64,000 nt of DNA. Origin: Streptococcus respiraculi. Its GTDB lineage: Bacteria > Bacillota > Bacilli > Lactobacillales > Streptococcaceae. The stretch lies in assembly GCF_003595525.1 (NCBI RefSeq), contig NZ_CP022680.1:1700001-1764000 (forward strand), written 5' to 3'. Under the pieces are notes generated by a model that was not told where the DNA came from, searched no databases, and saw only the letters and a program-made list of their open reading frames with translations. Position numbers and translations under genes: made by a program. This document shows, in pieces, positions 42,450 through 50,885 of the stretch. Numbering within the stretch: the stretch's first letter is position 1; every line of letters starts with the position of its first letter.

Positions 42450-42933
42450 AATCATATCCTTTCTCTTTCAGAGCTTGCTTTAATTTTTGACGACTGCGAT
42501 GAAGACCGACCTTGACCTTGCTGACGGAATAAGAAAGAAGCTCTGCTATTTCACGAATGGTAAAGCCTTGAAAATAAAAGAGTTCCAAGAGAAGTGCATC
42601 CTGCTGTGGCAATTTTTCTACTTCTTCCAAGAGAAAGTCATATTGGTCTGTTTCGAAGGGGGAAAGTTCATGTGGCTTGAAAAATTCTTGCCGTAAAATT
42701 TCCATGTAACGTTTGTCTCTGCGATACTTATCAATGTAGCGACGAATGGCAGAGCGGTACAGGAAGGCTCGAATCTTCTCACCAGGGATAGCAACTGGCA
42801 TTTCAAGGAGCTTGACAAATATATCTTGGACGACATCTTCTGCCTGCTCTTTTGGAACACCTGATGCCATCAGATAGGCGATGACATCTTTGGCAAACTC
42901 AATCAAGACTTTTTCATACGCGTCTAGTTTAAT
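42436..42933 (-). CDS. ECF-type sigma-70 family factor, module 1 (probable ATT start)
   Basis: Sigma region 2 is EDVVQDIFVKLLE...KIRAFLYRSAIRRYIDKYRRDK and region 4 is LPQQDALLLELFYFQGFTIREIAELLSYSVSKVKVGLHRSRQKLK. No ATG/GTG/TTG lies at a proper distance from GGGAGGG (42941-42947). ATT at 42933, seven bases away, opens IKLDAYEKVLIEFAKD, which is homologous to the start of the paralogue and makes both proteins 165 residues. A TTG at 42906 is the conventional alternative (156 residues). ECF factors are rare in streptococci. Confidence 0.85.
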   Translation of the reverse strand: MKLDAYEKVLIEFAKDVIAYLMASGVPKEQAEDVVQDIFVKLLEMPVAIPGEKIRAFLYRSAIRRYIDKYRRDKRYMEILRQEFFKPHELSPFETDQYDFLLEEVEKLPQQDALLLELFYFQGFTIREIAELLSYSVSKVKVGLHRSRQKLKQALKEKGYDYGNI

Positions 42934-42954
42934 CGTACTTCCCTCCCTTCTTCA

Positions 42955-42988
42955 CTAATAAAACGAAACGAGACCCGTAAAAGTTACA
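42955..42988 (-). promoter_or_regulatory. ECF-type promoter of sigma module 1
   Basis: On the minus strand TGTAAC (42983-42988) lies about 17 bp before TTCGTTTTATTAGTGAA (CGTT at 42962-42965). The module 2 gene has the same pair, indicating autoregulation. A vegetative-like TACAAT lies further upstream. Confidence 0.55.
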
Positions 42989-43071
42989 GGTCTAGTCTTA
43001 TTGTACCATATTTATAACAGCGCATAACAGCGCAAACTGAAAATCTAAAAGAACATGAGGTTCAAAAAGAA

Positions 43072-44145
43072 TTATCTGTGAGTATTGAGCTGATGATAAG
43101 GCTTGACTTCCACATCCTGACCGATATTAGAGGCAAAAATCCAGCTGGCTTTTTCAAGTTGTGCAAAGTCTTCTGCCTTACCAGTTAGAATCACACCAGC
43201 AAATGTAGCTGTTTTTCCGTCTTGATTCTTTTTAAGATAGTCTTTGACATCATTTGTCAAATCATAGTCTTTCCCATCTTCGCCCACACTATAACCAAGC
43301 CACTGATTTGCCAAAGCCTTCTCTAGATATGCTTGGAAGAAGGTATAGCTATTACAAAAAGCTTGACTAGGCGTCAAATCAGCCAGTTTCTTTTGATAGT
43401 CCTCATAGGCTTTTTGAGCTTCTTCCTTAGACAGATTTTCTGGTTTTTCCTGTTTTTTCATCTCGTCATAGGTTTCTAGTTGAGTGAGATTAGGCTGAAA
43501 ACCAATCTGAGCATTGAGCTTTAACTCGCTCGTATCATAGATACTAGTGCTACCAATCCAGTACCAGTTGATGTTCAAATTACTAGGAATCATGGTTTGA
43601 ATTTCATCAAAGGTATAGGGCTTATCAAAGGTCACTGCCATTTCAACTACACGATTGGGCATTTTGGACAAGAGAGAGACGTCCTGAGTGACGATATCCC
43701 CCATTTGCTGATAATTGCGGTTGGTATTATAAAAAAGTGGCACCTTATAGCTATTCCCGTGGGTATACCCCCCTTTATTATCTGATGATTTATAGAGATT
43801 GAGATGCTGATTTGAGTCATAGCCCCGACGCAAGCCATAGTGGGTCTCAAAAGCTTCAAACGGAACAGTAATGCCTGCAATATCCTTAACCTGATTAGCA
43901 TAATAGGTCCCTGTAAATTCCGAGTCTGCAATGAAGGACCAGTTTATATAACTAATATTAGGATAACTGATTTCTGTCATCGTTTGATGATAATCACGTA
44001 CTTCGTTGGCATTACGTGAGGTAATCCAAGCCAGTCCCTTCCAAGCCACGACCAACAGTACAACCCCTGTCACAATCGAAAGCAAGACCGTTTTTACCCT
44101 ATTCTTTCGTTTACTTTTCTTTGCTGCAACTTCAAAAGTCTTCAT
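43072..44145 (-). CDS. Anti-sigma factor (Sigma_reg_N/Sigma_reg_C), module 2
   Basis: The 357-residue paralogue of the module 1 anti-sigma factor has N-terminal MKTFEVAAKKSKRKNRVKT, one TM helix (about residues 20-42) and an extracytoplasmic region with ISYPNISYINWSF and GTYYANQVKDIAGITVPFE. These align with IAFPNMQRD and GTYEANLVKDIDGISVKYE in the other copy. It is longer by an insertion around residues 210-260 (charged, PENLSKEEAQKAYEDYQKKL). The C-terminus is VILTGKAEDFAQLEKASWIF. ATG at 44145 has AAAGGAT upstream and overlaps the sigma gene. Confidence 0.82.
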   Translation of the reverse strand: MKTFEVAAKKSKRKNRVKTVLLSIVTGVVLLVVAWKGLAWITSRNANEVRDYHQTMTEISYPNISYINWSFIADSEFTGTYYANQVKDIAGITVPFEAFETHYGLRRGYDSNQHLNLYKSSDNKGGYTHGNSYKVPLFYNTNRNYQQMGDIVTQDVSLLSKMPNRVVEMAVTFDKPYTFDEIQTMIPSNLNINWYWIGSTSIYDTSELKLNAQIGFQPNLTQLETYDEMKKQEKPENLSKEEAQKAYEDYQKKLADLTPSQAFCNSYTFFQAYLEKALANQWLGYSVGEDGKDYDLTNDVKDYLKKNQDGKTATFAGVILTGKAEDFAQLEKASWIFASNIGQDVEVKPYHQLNTHR

Positions 44146-44629
44146 ATTCATATCCTTTCTCCTTTAGCAATCTTGCTAACTGCTTACGACCACGATAGAG
44201 GTTCATCTTAACCAGGCTTTGGCTGATTCCTAAGACCTGTGCGACCTCCTTGGTCGTCATTTCTTGAAAATAATAACAGTCCAGCACCGACTGGTACTGA
44301 GTGGACAATTCTGCTACCGCCTCATACAGTGGCCCATAATCTGATGTATCGTACTTTAGCACCTTCTCCTTTTGGAAAAATTCCTGCTGGATAATCTCAT
44401 GGTAGCGTCTATCCCTACGATACCGATCAATATAGGCTCGAATAGCTGAGCGATAAAGCCAAGCCCGCAATTTCTCGAAGGGAAGAACAATGTCTGCCTC
44501 GAGAATTCTAACTAAAATGTCCTGAGCAATATCATCGCTGTCTGCTTGATTGGCGCCTGATTTTTGCAGATAATAGGAAATTTCTTTCGCAATGCCCATG
44601 ACTTCTTTTTCATATTCGTCGAACCGAAT
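44132..44629 (-). CDS. ECF-type sigma-70 family factor, module 2 (probable ATT start)
   Basis: Region 2 is DDIAQDILVRILE...KLRAWLYRSAIRAYIDRYRRDR and region 4 is LSTQYQSVLDCYYFQEMTTKEVAQVLGISQSLVKMNLYRGRKQL. The first ATG (44599) is 38 bases from the AGGAGG (44638-44643). ATT at 44629 lies eight bases from it and begins IRFDEYEKEVMGIAKE, a typical ECF start matching module 1. With ATT the product is 165 residues, the same as the paralogue. The pair follows ppc in gene order but has its own promoter. Confidence 0.85.
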   Translation of the reverse strand: MRFDEYEKEVMGIAKEISYYLQKSGANQADSDDIAQDILVRILEADIVLPFEKLRAWLYRSAIRAYIDRYRRDRRYHEIIQQEFFQKEKVLKYDTSDYGPLYEAVAELSTQYQSVLDCYYFQEMTTKEVAQVLGISQSLVKMNLYRGRKQLARLLKEKGYEYEDF

Positions 44630-44647
44630 CTTTCTCCCCTCCTTTCA

Positions 44648-44680
44648 CTAATAGAACGAATGAATTGGCAATTGGTTACA
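44648..44680 (-). promoter_or_regulatory. ECF-type promoter of sigma module 2
   Basis: On the minus strand TGTAAC (44675-44680) is followed after about 16 bp by TTCGTTCTATTAGTGAA, nearly identical to the module 1 box. The leader to the AGGAGG is only a few bases. Confidence 0.55.
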
Positions 44681-44699
44681 GCTTTTTTAGCAAATAGAC

Positions 44700-44729
44700 A
44701 AAAAAATCGGTAAAAACCGATTTTTTGTT
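44700..44729 (-). terminator. Terminator of ppc
   Basis: AAAAAATCGGT-AAAA-ACCGATTTTTT perfect hairpin immediately after the ppc stop. Confidence 0.88.
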
Positions 44730-44730
44730 C

Positions 44731-47427
44731 TTAACCTGAATTCCGTAAACCAGTTGCAACACCGTTGATAGTAATATGAATCAGACTTTCCTGTTCCGCA
44801 CTTAATTCTCCACGACGGAGGCGATTAATCAATTCAATTTGAATGTAATTCAAGACGTTGAAATACGGCATGCGATAGGCAAGACTGGATTTCAAGGATG
44901 GCAATTCTGCCAGCAATTCGTCATTTTGCTCAATTTCCAGAATCACATTCTTGGTCAATTGCCATTCGTCTAATATTGTATGGAAAATCGCACGCACTTC
45001 TTCGTCTTCACACATTTTCGCATATTCAAAAGCGATGTTCATATTGGACTTGGAGAGAACCATGTCGACATTTGATAAGAGAGAACGAAAGAATGGCCAG
45101 TTTTCATACATGGTTTGCAACTTGGCTAGGTTTTCTGGAGCCTTGTCTATGAAGCGTTTGAAGCTAGAGCCAACCCCGTACCAACCCGGAAGCATAATGC
45201 GGTTTTGTGACCATGAGAATACCCACGGAATGGCACGGAGACCCCCAATTTCGGTGATGGTTTTCCGGGCTGCTGGACGCGAACCAATATTAAGACTTGA
45301 CACCTCACGAATCGGACTTGCTGCAAAGAAGTAATCATAGAAATGTGGATTGCCAAAGACCAAATCACGGTAAATATGGTAGCTATCTTCAACAATATCA
45401 TTCATCACCTCACGGTAGCCACCGATTTCGTTTGTGTCCACAATCATCTGGGTCACCATGCGATCCAAGGTCGCAGATACTAACATCTCAAGGTTGTAGT
45501 AGGCAGCATCTTTATTTCCATATTTGTTCCAAATCACTTCTCCTTGCTCGGTCAAGCGAATGCGGTCTTTGATTGAGCCAAACGGCTGAGAGGTAATGGC
45601 GTCGTAAGACGGACCACCACCACGACCAACTGTTCCACCACGACCATGGAAGAAGGTAATTTTCACCCCGTATTCCTGACCGATTTGGGTCAATTCATTC
45701 TGGGCCTTATAGAGAGTCCAGCCAGATGACAAATAGCCACCGTCCTTATTAGAATCCGAATAGCCCAACATGATTTCTTGGTAGTTGTTGTTACCTGCAA
45801 TCCAAGACTTGGCAACGTCTAGCTGCAAGTAATTGCGCATAGTGGTAGGCGCATTGTCCAAATCTTCAATCGTCTCAAAAAGGGGCACAATCTGTACACG
45901 CGCACGCTCAGCATCAACCAAGCCAACTTCTTTTAAGAGAAGAGCCAACTCCAGCAAGTCAGAGACGTGTTCAGAGTGAGAAATGATATGCTGTTTGATG
46001 ACCTCTTCACCCAACTTATCTTTCAACTCACGGGCTGCTGCAAAAATCGCCAATTCCTTTTCCAGCTGCTCAGATTTCGGAATGTGAGTTGCAGACAAAA
46101 TCCGTGGATCTTCCACCAATTCCTTGAGCAAGATCTGACATTTTTCTTCTTCTGATAAACTACTATAGTCATCGACAATCTTCGCTGACGCTAGCAACTC
46201 AGCCACACTTGCTTCATGAATACTCGAATCCTGGCGCATGTCGATACTTGCCAAGTAGAATCCGAAAGCTTCAATGGCTTCTAGTAACTCGGTCAAGTCC
46301 CCTTTTAAGAGGGCCCCACCTTTATTTTCTTCCAAGGATTCTTTAATCGCAATGATATCCGCCTTAAATTCACGGACATTGGCATAGCGTTCATCGCTTT
46401 TTTGGTCGTGAATGAGGTAATCCCGGGTATTCCCTAATTTCATTTGGATGTAATGAAAGGCTCTACGATAAGGCTCATATTCACGATAGACAGACGCATC
46501 TGCCGACAAATCTGCCAGAGCCTGAACGGCAGGACTGACTGCTACAATCTTGGTAGATAGGGAAAAATTACGGTAGAGTTTTTCCAGCTGCTCATGGTAG
46601 TAATTCATAATGACCTCACACTGGGTCAATGCTGACAATTTCAAAGTCTCAGCTGTTACAAATGGATTGCCGTCACGGTCTCCCCCAATCCACATGCCCA
46701 TAGTAATCGGACGCGGATTGACTAGCTCAATGCCGCGTTCAGCCGCAAGATTCTTGTACTCGCGTTGCAATTTGGTCACTGCTTCGATGAAGGAACTGTT
46801 GTAGTAGTCCATGACATTGGTGATTTCATTGGTCACCTTAAGCTTCTTCTCACGGATCATCTCGGTCTGCATGATGATTTCCACGTAGCAGCGCAACTCA
46901 TCCAGCCACTTAGCCCGATTGATAAGACCTAGCTTAACGTCACGATAGCGACGGAGCAATTCATGGATATGCTTTGTCAAATCAAGCATGGACTGGCGTT
47001 GCACCTGAGTCGGGTGAGCTGTTAAGACGGGCACCACATTGAGATTTTCCAGAATTTCAGCTGCATCTTCACGCTCAGCAACCACATCAATGGTCGTTGA
47101 AATTTTTCCGAGGTAATCTTGACCTAGGTTGTTTTGGTGATTGATTTCATAAGCCAAATCGACATCTTCTGAAATGTTAATCAAGAGTGGTAAGACCGCG
47201 AAATAGCGAGCAATCACTTCCAGTTCATCGTTAGTCAATTGGCTGATAATATCCATTAGCTGGCTGTAGTCATCCTGCTTTGAGAGGTCTCCAAGTTCGA
47301 TAATCTTATCAAATGCTTCTTCTGACATCAGCTGACGGGCTACATCTTGTAAGATATCCGTCAGAATGCCGACTTCTTCTTGGATGGTTTCCTTGTTGGT
47401 GTAGTTTTCTAATTTTTGAATCGTCAT
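44731..47427 (-). CDS. ppc: Phosphoenolpyruvate carboxylase
   Basis: The 898-residue cytosolic enzyme fixes bicarbonate onto PEP to give oxaloacetate, the main anaplerotic route in streptococci, which lack a full TCA cycle. The catalytic His is in [13 protein letters not shown] (near residue 135). [42 protein letters not shown] and the C-terminal family region ending TGLRNSG are all present. AGGAGAAAAGGAAGAT precedes ATG. ftsW lies directly upstream on the same strand, the conserved streptococcal order. Confidence 0.97.
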   Translation of the reverse strand: MTIQKLENYTNKETIQEEVGILTDILQDVARQLMSEEAFDKIIELGDLSKQDDYSQLMDIISQLTNDELEVIARYFAVLPLLINISEDVDLAYEINHQNNLGQDYLGKISTTIDVVAEREDAAEILENLNVVPVLTAHPTQVQRQSMLDLTKHIHELLRRYRDVKLGLINRAKWLDELRCYVEIIMQTEMIREKKLKVTNEITNVMDYYNSSFIEAVTKLQREYKNLAAERGIELVNPRPITMGMWIGGDRDGNPFVTAETLKLSALTQCEVIMNYYHEQLEKLYRNFSLSTKIVAVSPAVQALADLSADASVYREYEPYRRAFHYIQMKLGNTRDYLIHDQKSDERYANVREFKADIIAIKESLEENKGGALLKGDLTELLEAIEAFGFYLASIDMRQDSSIHEASVAELLASAKIVDDYSSLSEEEKCQILLKELVEDPRILSATHIPKSEQLEKELAIFAAARELKDKLGEEVIKQHIISHSEHVSDLLELALLLKEVGLVDAERARVQIVPLFETIEDLDNAPTTMRNYLQLDVAKSWIAGNNNYQEIMLGYSDSNKDGGYLSSGWTLYKAQNELTQIGQEYGVKITFFHGRGGTVGRGGGPSYDAITSQPFGSIKDRIRLTEQGEVIWNKYGNKDAAYYNLEMLVSATLDRMVTQMIVDTNEIGGYREVMNDIVEDSYHIYRDLVFGNPHFYDYFFAASPIREVSSLNIGSRPAARKTITEIGGLRAIPWVFSWSQNRIMLPGWYGVGSSFKRFIDKAPENLAKLQTMYENWPFFRSLLSNVDMVLSKSNMNIAFEYAKMCEDEEVRAIFHTILDEWQLTKNVILEIEQNDELLAELPSLKSSLAYRMPYFNVLNYIQIELINRLRRGELSAEQESLIHITINGVATGLRNSG

Positions 47428-47463
47428 ATCTTCCTTTTCTCCTACCTATTTTTCCTAGTATTC

Positions 47464-48684
47464 CTAAACCATAGTTCGTTCAATCTCTTCTTGAATCAAC
47501 TCGCGTTTTTCATTGGCATCAATATTGAGCACAAAGGCTATTCCAATAGAAATGATGAGCAAGCTATTTCCCCCCTGAGAAATAAAGGGAAAAGTTACAC
47601 CTGTCGCTGGAATCAAACCCGCAATCCCTCCGATATTGACAAAGGTCTGAACGAGAAGCATGCCAGCTACTCCAAATGCCATCATAGCATTAAAGGAATT
47701 TCTAGCCCGAATCCCCACGACAATAATCCGCAAAATCAAAAAGAACAAGAGAGCCAAAATCAGACTGGCACCAAAGAACCCCAATTCTTCAATGACAATC
47801 GAAAAGGCAAAATCCGTATGGGCTTCTGGTAGATAACCTTTTTTTTCAATCGAATTGCCCAAGCCTAAGCCAAACCAGCCACCATTGCTCATGGCATAGT
47901 AAGAATTGGTCAACTGCAAGCCTGATTCTGTCGCATTTTCAAAGGGATTAAAATACGCCGCAAACCGTCTAGCAATATAACCAAAGAGTGGAATCTTTGC
48001 CACCACCTCAACACCAAGCATTCGGATAGAGCCAAGGAGTAAGGCAGAGACTGAGACGAGCCCAATCAGCCCCGTTGAAAACCAGCGATAGCCGATTCCA
48101 CTGCTCGTAATCATAATCATCATAATCAAGGCAACAATCACCGCATTTCCCAAGTCGGGAAGCGAAGCAACTAGACCTAGAGACAGCAGACTCACCATCC
48201 GCCAATCGTTTAACTTATTAGGAATCCAGCGCCCCTTGGTCAGAGCTTGATAGTCATATTTTCGAATATCACCTTGAATCTTGGCAAACTGATGTGCTAG
48301 ATACCAAACAATCAGCAATTTTAGGTATTCAGCTGGCTGCAAACCGATAATTCCCTTAGGTCCTAAGCGAATCCAGCCATGGGCACCATTGACTGCATCA
48401 AAAAAATGGGAAATAATTAGCAAAAATCCATTGATTAAGAGCGTTATAGAAATCAAGCCCGATCTACGTAGAAAGCTCAATTTCATGCGATAAATGATAG
48501 CAATAGCGACCAAGCTAAGCACCCAATAGCCAGCCTGACTGAGCAAGAGTTTAAACGGATTTCCTCCATTTTGAACCTGCAAAGCACTAGTCGTAGAGTA
48601 AATCATAATCAAGCCAACGACTGATAAAATTAAATACGGAATTAAAATAGAATAGTTCAGCAAATGCTGTTTATCAATTTTCAT
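47464..48684 (-). CDS. ftsW: Peptidoglycan glycosyltransferase FtsW
   Basis: The 406-residue SEDS-family polytopic protein has about ten TM helices. It polymerises lipid II at the septum with a partner class B PBP. Visible landmarks are LGPKGIIGLQPAEYLKLLIVWYLA (the conserved P-x-E region), YYAMSNGGWFGLGLGNSIEKKGYLPEAHTDFAFSIV (with catalytic-type Asp) and the C-terminal TGVTFPFISQGGNSLL. TTAGGAGAA precedes ATG. The 36-bp gap to ppc suggests readthrough. Confidence 0.95.
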   Translation of the reverse strand: MKIDKQHLLNYSILIPYLILSVVGLIMIYSTTSALQVQNGGNPFKLLLSQAGYWVLSLVAIAIIYRMKLSFLRRSGLISITLLINGFLLIISHFFDAVNGAHGWIRLGPKGIIGLQPAEYLKLLIVWYLAHQFAKIQGDIRKYDYQALTKGRWIPNKLNDWRMVSLLSLGLVASLPDLGNAVIVALIMMIMITSSGIGYRWFSTGLIGLVSVSALLLGSIRMLGVEVVAKIPLFGYIARRFAAYFNPFENATESGLQLTNSYYAMSNGGWFGLGLGNSIEKKGYLPEAHTDFAFSIVIEELGFFGASLILALLFFLILRIIVVGIRARNSFNAMMAFGVAGMLLVQTFVNIGGIAGLIPATGVTFPFISQGGNSLLIISIGIAFVLNIDANEKRELIQEEIERTMV

Positions 48685-48819
48685 CTATTCTCCTAAGCAT
48701 CTTCTAGAGTATTGCTCTCATTATACCATATTTCCCTAGTAAATACGGAAAAATCTGACAATTTTAGGGAAAAGCGTTTCCAAGTATTAGCCCAAGTGTT
48801 AGCAATCCCCTTCGCAAAC

Positions 48820-48846
48820 AAAATACCCAGTCATCTACTGGGTATC
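48820..48846 (-). terminator. Terminator of the DUF4430 lipoprotein gene
   Basis: ATACCCAGT and ACTGGGTAT close over five bases, with TTTTG following on the minus strand. Confidence 0.7.
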
Positions 48847-48865
48847 CTCTTCTCCTATTTACTGG

Positions 48866-49237
48866 TTACTGGAAAGTTTGCAGGTAGAAGGCAATCGTAT
48901 CGCCATCTGAGACATGCATTTCCTTGGCACCTTTTGGAGCTAATTCGTCATTGACATCATACATCCAATAGGTGTTTTTTTCTGGATTCTGGCTGACCTC
49001 ATCAATAGAGGTCACTAGACCATCTTTTTCTTCAATTTTGTGGTGGTCTTCTAGAATATCCATCACCGAGTCATCTTTTTCAAATGTCACCTTTTCCTCA
49101 ACAACTTTATTATCTGGGAAAGTAACTTTCAAAGTCGCTGTATAGGTTTGCTCTGTTTTTGAAGCGGTTTGTGGTTGGCAAGCTACTAAAAAGAGACCTG
49201 CGATGACGGTTATGACGCTAAACATCCATTTTTTCAT
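48866..49237 (-). CDS. DUF4430 domain lipoprotein
   Basis: The 123-residue lipoprotein has signal MKKWMFSVITVIAGLFLVAC with a lipobox cysteine at residue 20. A DUF4430 domain of transcobalamin-like beta structure follows (VTFPDNKVVEEKVTFEKDDSVMDILEDHHKI, YWMYDVNDELAPKGAKEMHVSDGDTIAFYLQ). DUF4430 lipoproteins are often next to ECF-type S components, as here, and may deliver a substrate to them. ATG at 49237 is inside the S component gene (20-bp overlap), so the two are coupled. The ligand is unknown. Confidence 0.85.
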   Translation of the reverse strand: MKKWMFSVITVIAGLFLVACQPQTASKTEQTYTATLKVTFPDNKVVEEKVTFEKDDSVMDILEDHHKIEEKDGLVTSIDEVSQNPEKNTYWMYDVNDELAPKGAKEMHVSDGDTIAFYLQTFQ

Positions 49238-49724
49238 AAGGGTAATATCTCCTAAATATAGAATAAATAATGGGGTAGAATAAAACAGTTGAAATGCTAT
49301 GTAACACATCAAACGATAGGCCGTTTAACCAATAGAGAATCGGATTTGTCCCGAATTGCCAAGCAGTTGGAAGGCTAATCGAAAAACCATAGAGGAATAA
49401 GATGATTCCTGCAAGGATACTTTGTAACTCAATCCCCAACTTCCCCTTTCGAATAAAGGGAATCACAAGGATACGCCACAAGAGCATGACGACAGCAAAA
49501 CTCGCTATCTGCCAAAAAACGACTAGGCCAAATCCAAATATAAGACTGCTTCCCAACATGGTCAAGGCCATAACCCAGAGGCTATCACTCAAGGGTAAAA
49601 AGCAAAGACTAACTAGAAAGATAGCCGAAATCGGCTTGATATTTGGTAGGGCTCCAAATGCAGCACGAAGCGCAATCGATAGGGCTGCTAGAATGACAAT
49701 CTGGCTGATTCGTCTCGTCGACAT
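49218..49724 (-). CDS. ECF transporter S component (substrate unknown)
   Basis: The 168-residue membrane protein has about five to six TM helices and the pattern of energy-coupling factor S components. ILAALSIALRAAFGALPNIKPISAI resembles the N-terminal AxxxA motif that contacts EcfT, and the small residues in helix 1 are typical. The adjoining DUF4430 lipoprotein suggests a vitamin or metal-complex importer. No energising EcfA/EcfT genes are in the window, so it probably uses the shared group II module. Promoter TTGACA (49782-49787), 17 bp, TACCCT (49759-49764). Confidence 0.82.
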   Translation of the reverse strand: MSTRRISQIVILAALSIALRAAFGALPNIKPISAIFLVSLCFLPLSDSLWVMALTMLGSSLIFGFGLVVFWQIASFAVVMLLWRILVIPFIRKGKLGIELQSILAGIILFLYGFSISLPTAWQFGTNPILYWLNGLSFDVLHSISTVLFYPIIYSIFRRYYPYEKMDV

Positions 49725-49758
49725 GATACATAGTACTCTCTCTTTTATTTCCTTTTCT

Positions 49759-49787
49759 AGGGTAACGAATTCTCAGCCCGCTGTCAA
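49759..49787 (-). promoter_or_regulatory. Promoter of the S component/DUF4430 operon
   Basis: TTGACA, a 17-bp spacer and TACCCT on the minus strand, about 35 bp before the ATG. No riboswitch is recognised in the short leader. Confidence 0.55.
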
Positions 49788-49853
49788 GATAAATTCTTCT
49801 GCTTTCAGCTTATTTTTTTGATTTTTCCCTCTATTTAGGATAGAATAGGAGCA

Positions 49854-50699
49854 ATGAGAAAGAAAATACATCCTATCCTTGTTGCCTTGTTTTTCCTCTG
49901 TTTTACAGGGATTATTCTTACAACAAAAGCAACGCTTCAAGAACAAGACAAAGACAAGCAAGAAGTTGTTCAACAAACAGGTGACAGCACACCGACCAAG
50001 CCGAGTTACCATGCCAGCGCCATTCATATCACCAATGCGCTGGACATGAAACCGATTATCGATGTCTCTGGCTGGCAACGTCCATCTGATATTGACTACG
50101 ATACCCTCTCCGCCAACATATCGGGTGCTATTATTCGTGTACAGAGTGGTTCGCATACCCGAAAGGATAACAACGCATCTGACGAAAAGGGAATTGACAA
50201 GCATTATCAGACCCATATCAAAGAATTTCAAGCACGTGGCATTCCCGTCGCCGTCTATGCCTATGTCACTGGAAATAGTGTGGAGTCTATGAAAGAAGAG
50301 GCCAAATCCTTCTACGAAGCCTCCTACAAGTTCAAACCGACCTACTACTGGCTCGATGTCGAAGACAAGACCATGGAGGACATGAATGTCGGTGTCGAAG
50401 CCTTTCGCCAAGAGTTGGAAGACCTCGGGGTGAAAAATATTGGAATCTACATCGGGACCTACTTCATGGCAGAGCACAATATCTCCGTAGATAAGTTTAC
50501 AGCTCTTTGGATTCCGACCTATGGCACCAATTCAGGCTACTACAATGCGGCTCCTGAAACCAATTTAGATTACGATTTACACCAGTATACCTCTGTCGGC
50601 TCTCTCAACGGATTTGCCCACCATTTGGACCTCAATCTGATTACGACTCTTAAAGATCCAAATGAAGTTTATCAAAAATTGTTTACAAACCCAGAATAA
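49854..50699 (+). CDS. GH25 lysozyme-like muramidase
   Basis: The 281-residue protein has an N-terminal signal anchor (about residues 7-25), a short linker and a GH25 domain (about 62-281). The domain shows PIIDVSGWQRPSDIDYDTL, AVYAYVTGNSVESMKEEA and catalytic YYWLDVEDKT (D-x-E). It should cleave the glycan backbone outside the cell. TTGATT, 17 bp and TAGAAT (49841-49846) place transcription start at or next to ATG, and the AGGAG is only two bases before it, so a leaderless message is likely. It is divergent from the S component gene. Confidence 0.88.
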   Translation: MRKKIHPILVALFFLCFTGIILTTKATLQEQDKDKQEVVQQTGDSTPTKPSYHASAIHITNALDMKPIIDVSGWQRPSDIDYDTLSANISGAIIRVQSGSHTRKDNNASDEKGIDKHYQTHIKEFQARGIPVAVYAYVTGNSVESMKEEAKSFYEASYKFKPTYYWLDVEDKTMEDMNVGVEAFRQELEDLGVKNIGIYIGTYFMAEHNISVDKFTALWIPTYGTNSGYYNAAPETNLDYDLHQYTSVGSLNGFAHHLDLNLITTLKDPNEVYQKLFTNPE

Positions 50700-50730
50700 T
50701 ATGCTATACTAACCGTAATTAAATACCTAT

Positions 50731-50812
50731 CACAAAGGAGTGCTTCGGCTGAGATCGCATCTGCGAAATCCTCGAACCTGATCTAGTTAACACTAGCGTA
50801 GGGATTGTGTTT
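50731..50812 (+). ncRNA. TPP riboswitch (THI element)
   Basis: The core runs ACAAAGGAGTGCTTCGGCTGAGAT (first part), then CCTCGAACCTGATCTAGTTA and the closing ACTAGCGTAGGGATTGTGTT. GGAGTGC, CTGAGAT and CCTGATCTAG are the conserved TPP-binding segments. In streptococci it precedes thiT, so thiamine pyrophosphate should repress uptake. Confidence 0.95.
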
Positions 50813-50850
50813 GAAACGATACTTGTTTTTCACTCGTATTATCAAAGACC

Positions 50851-50880
50851 AAGGCTCCTTTTGTGAAGAAAAGGAGTCTT
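50851..50880 (+). promoter_or_regulatory. Hairpin sequestering the thiT Shine-Dalgarno
   Basis: AAGGCTCCTTTT and AAAAGGAGTCTT form a 12-bp stem with one G-U pair around GTGAAG. The AAAAGGAG arm is the ribosome site of thiT (ATG 50886), so the riboswitch probably acts on translation initiation, or on termination at the weak T run that follows. Confidence 0.6.
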
Positions 50881-50885
50881 TCTTT

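Noticed and set aside
49773..50477. 234-codon minus-strand frame opposite the small GH25 gene
   Set aside because: Antisense to a clear GH25 domain; no ribosome site or recognisable domain.
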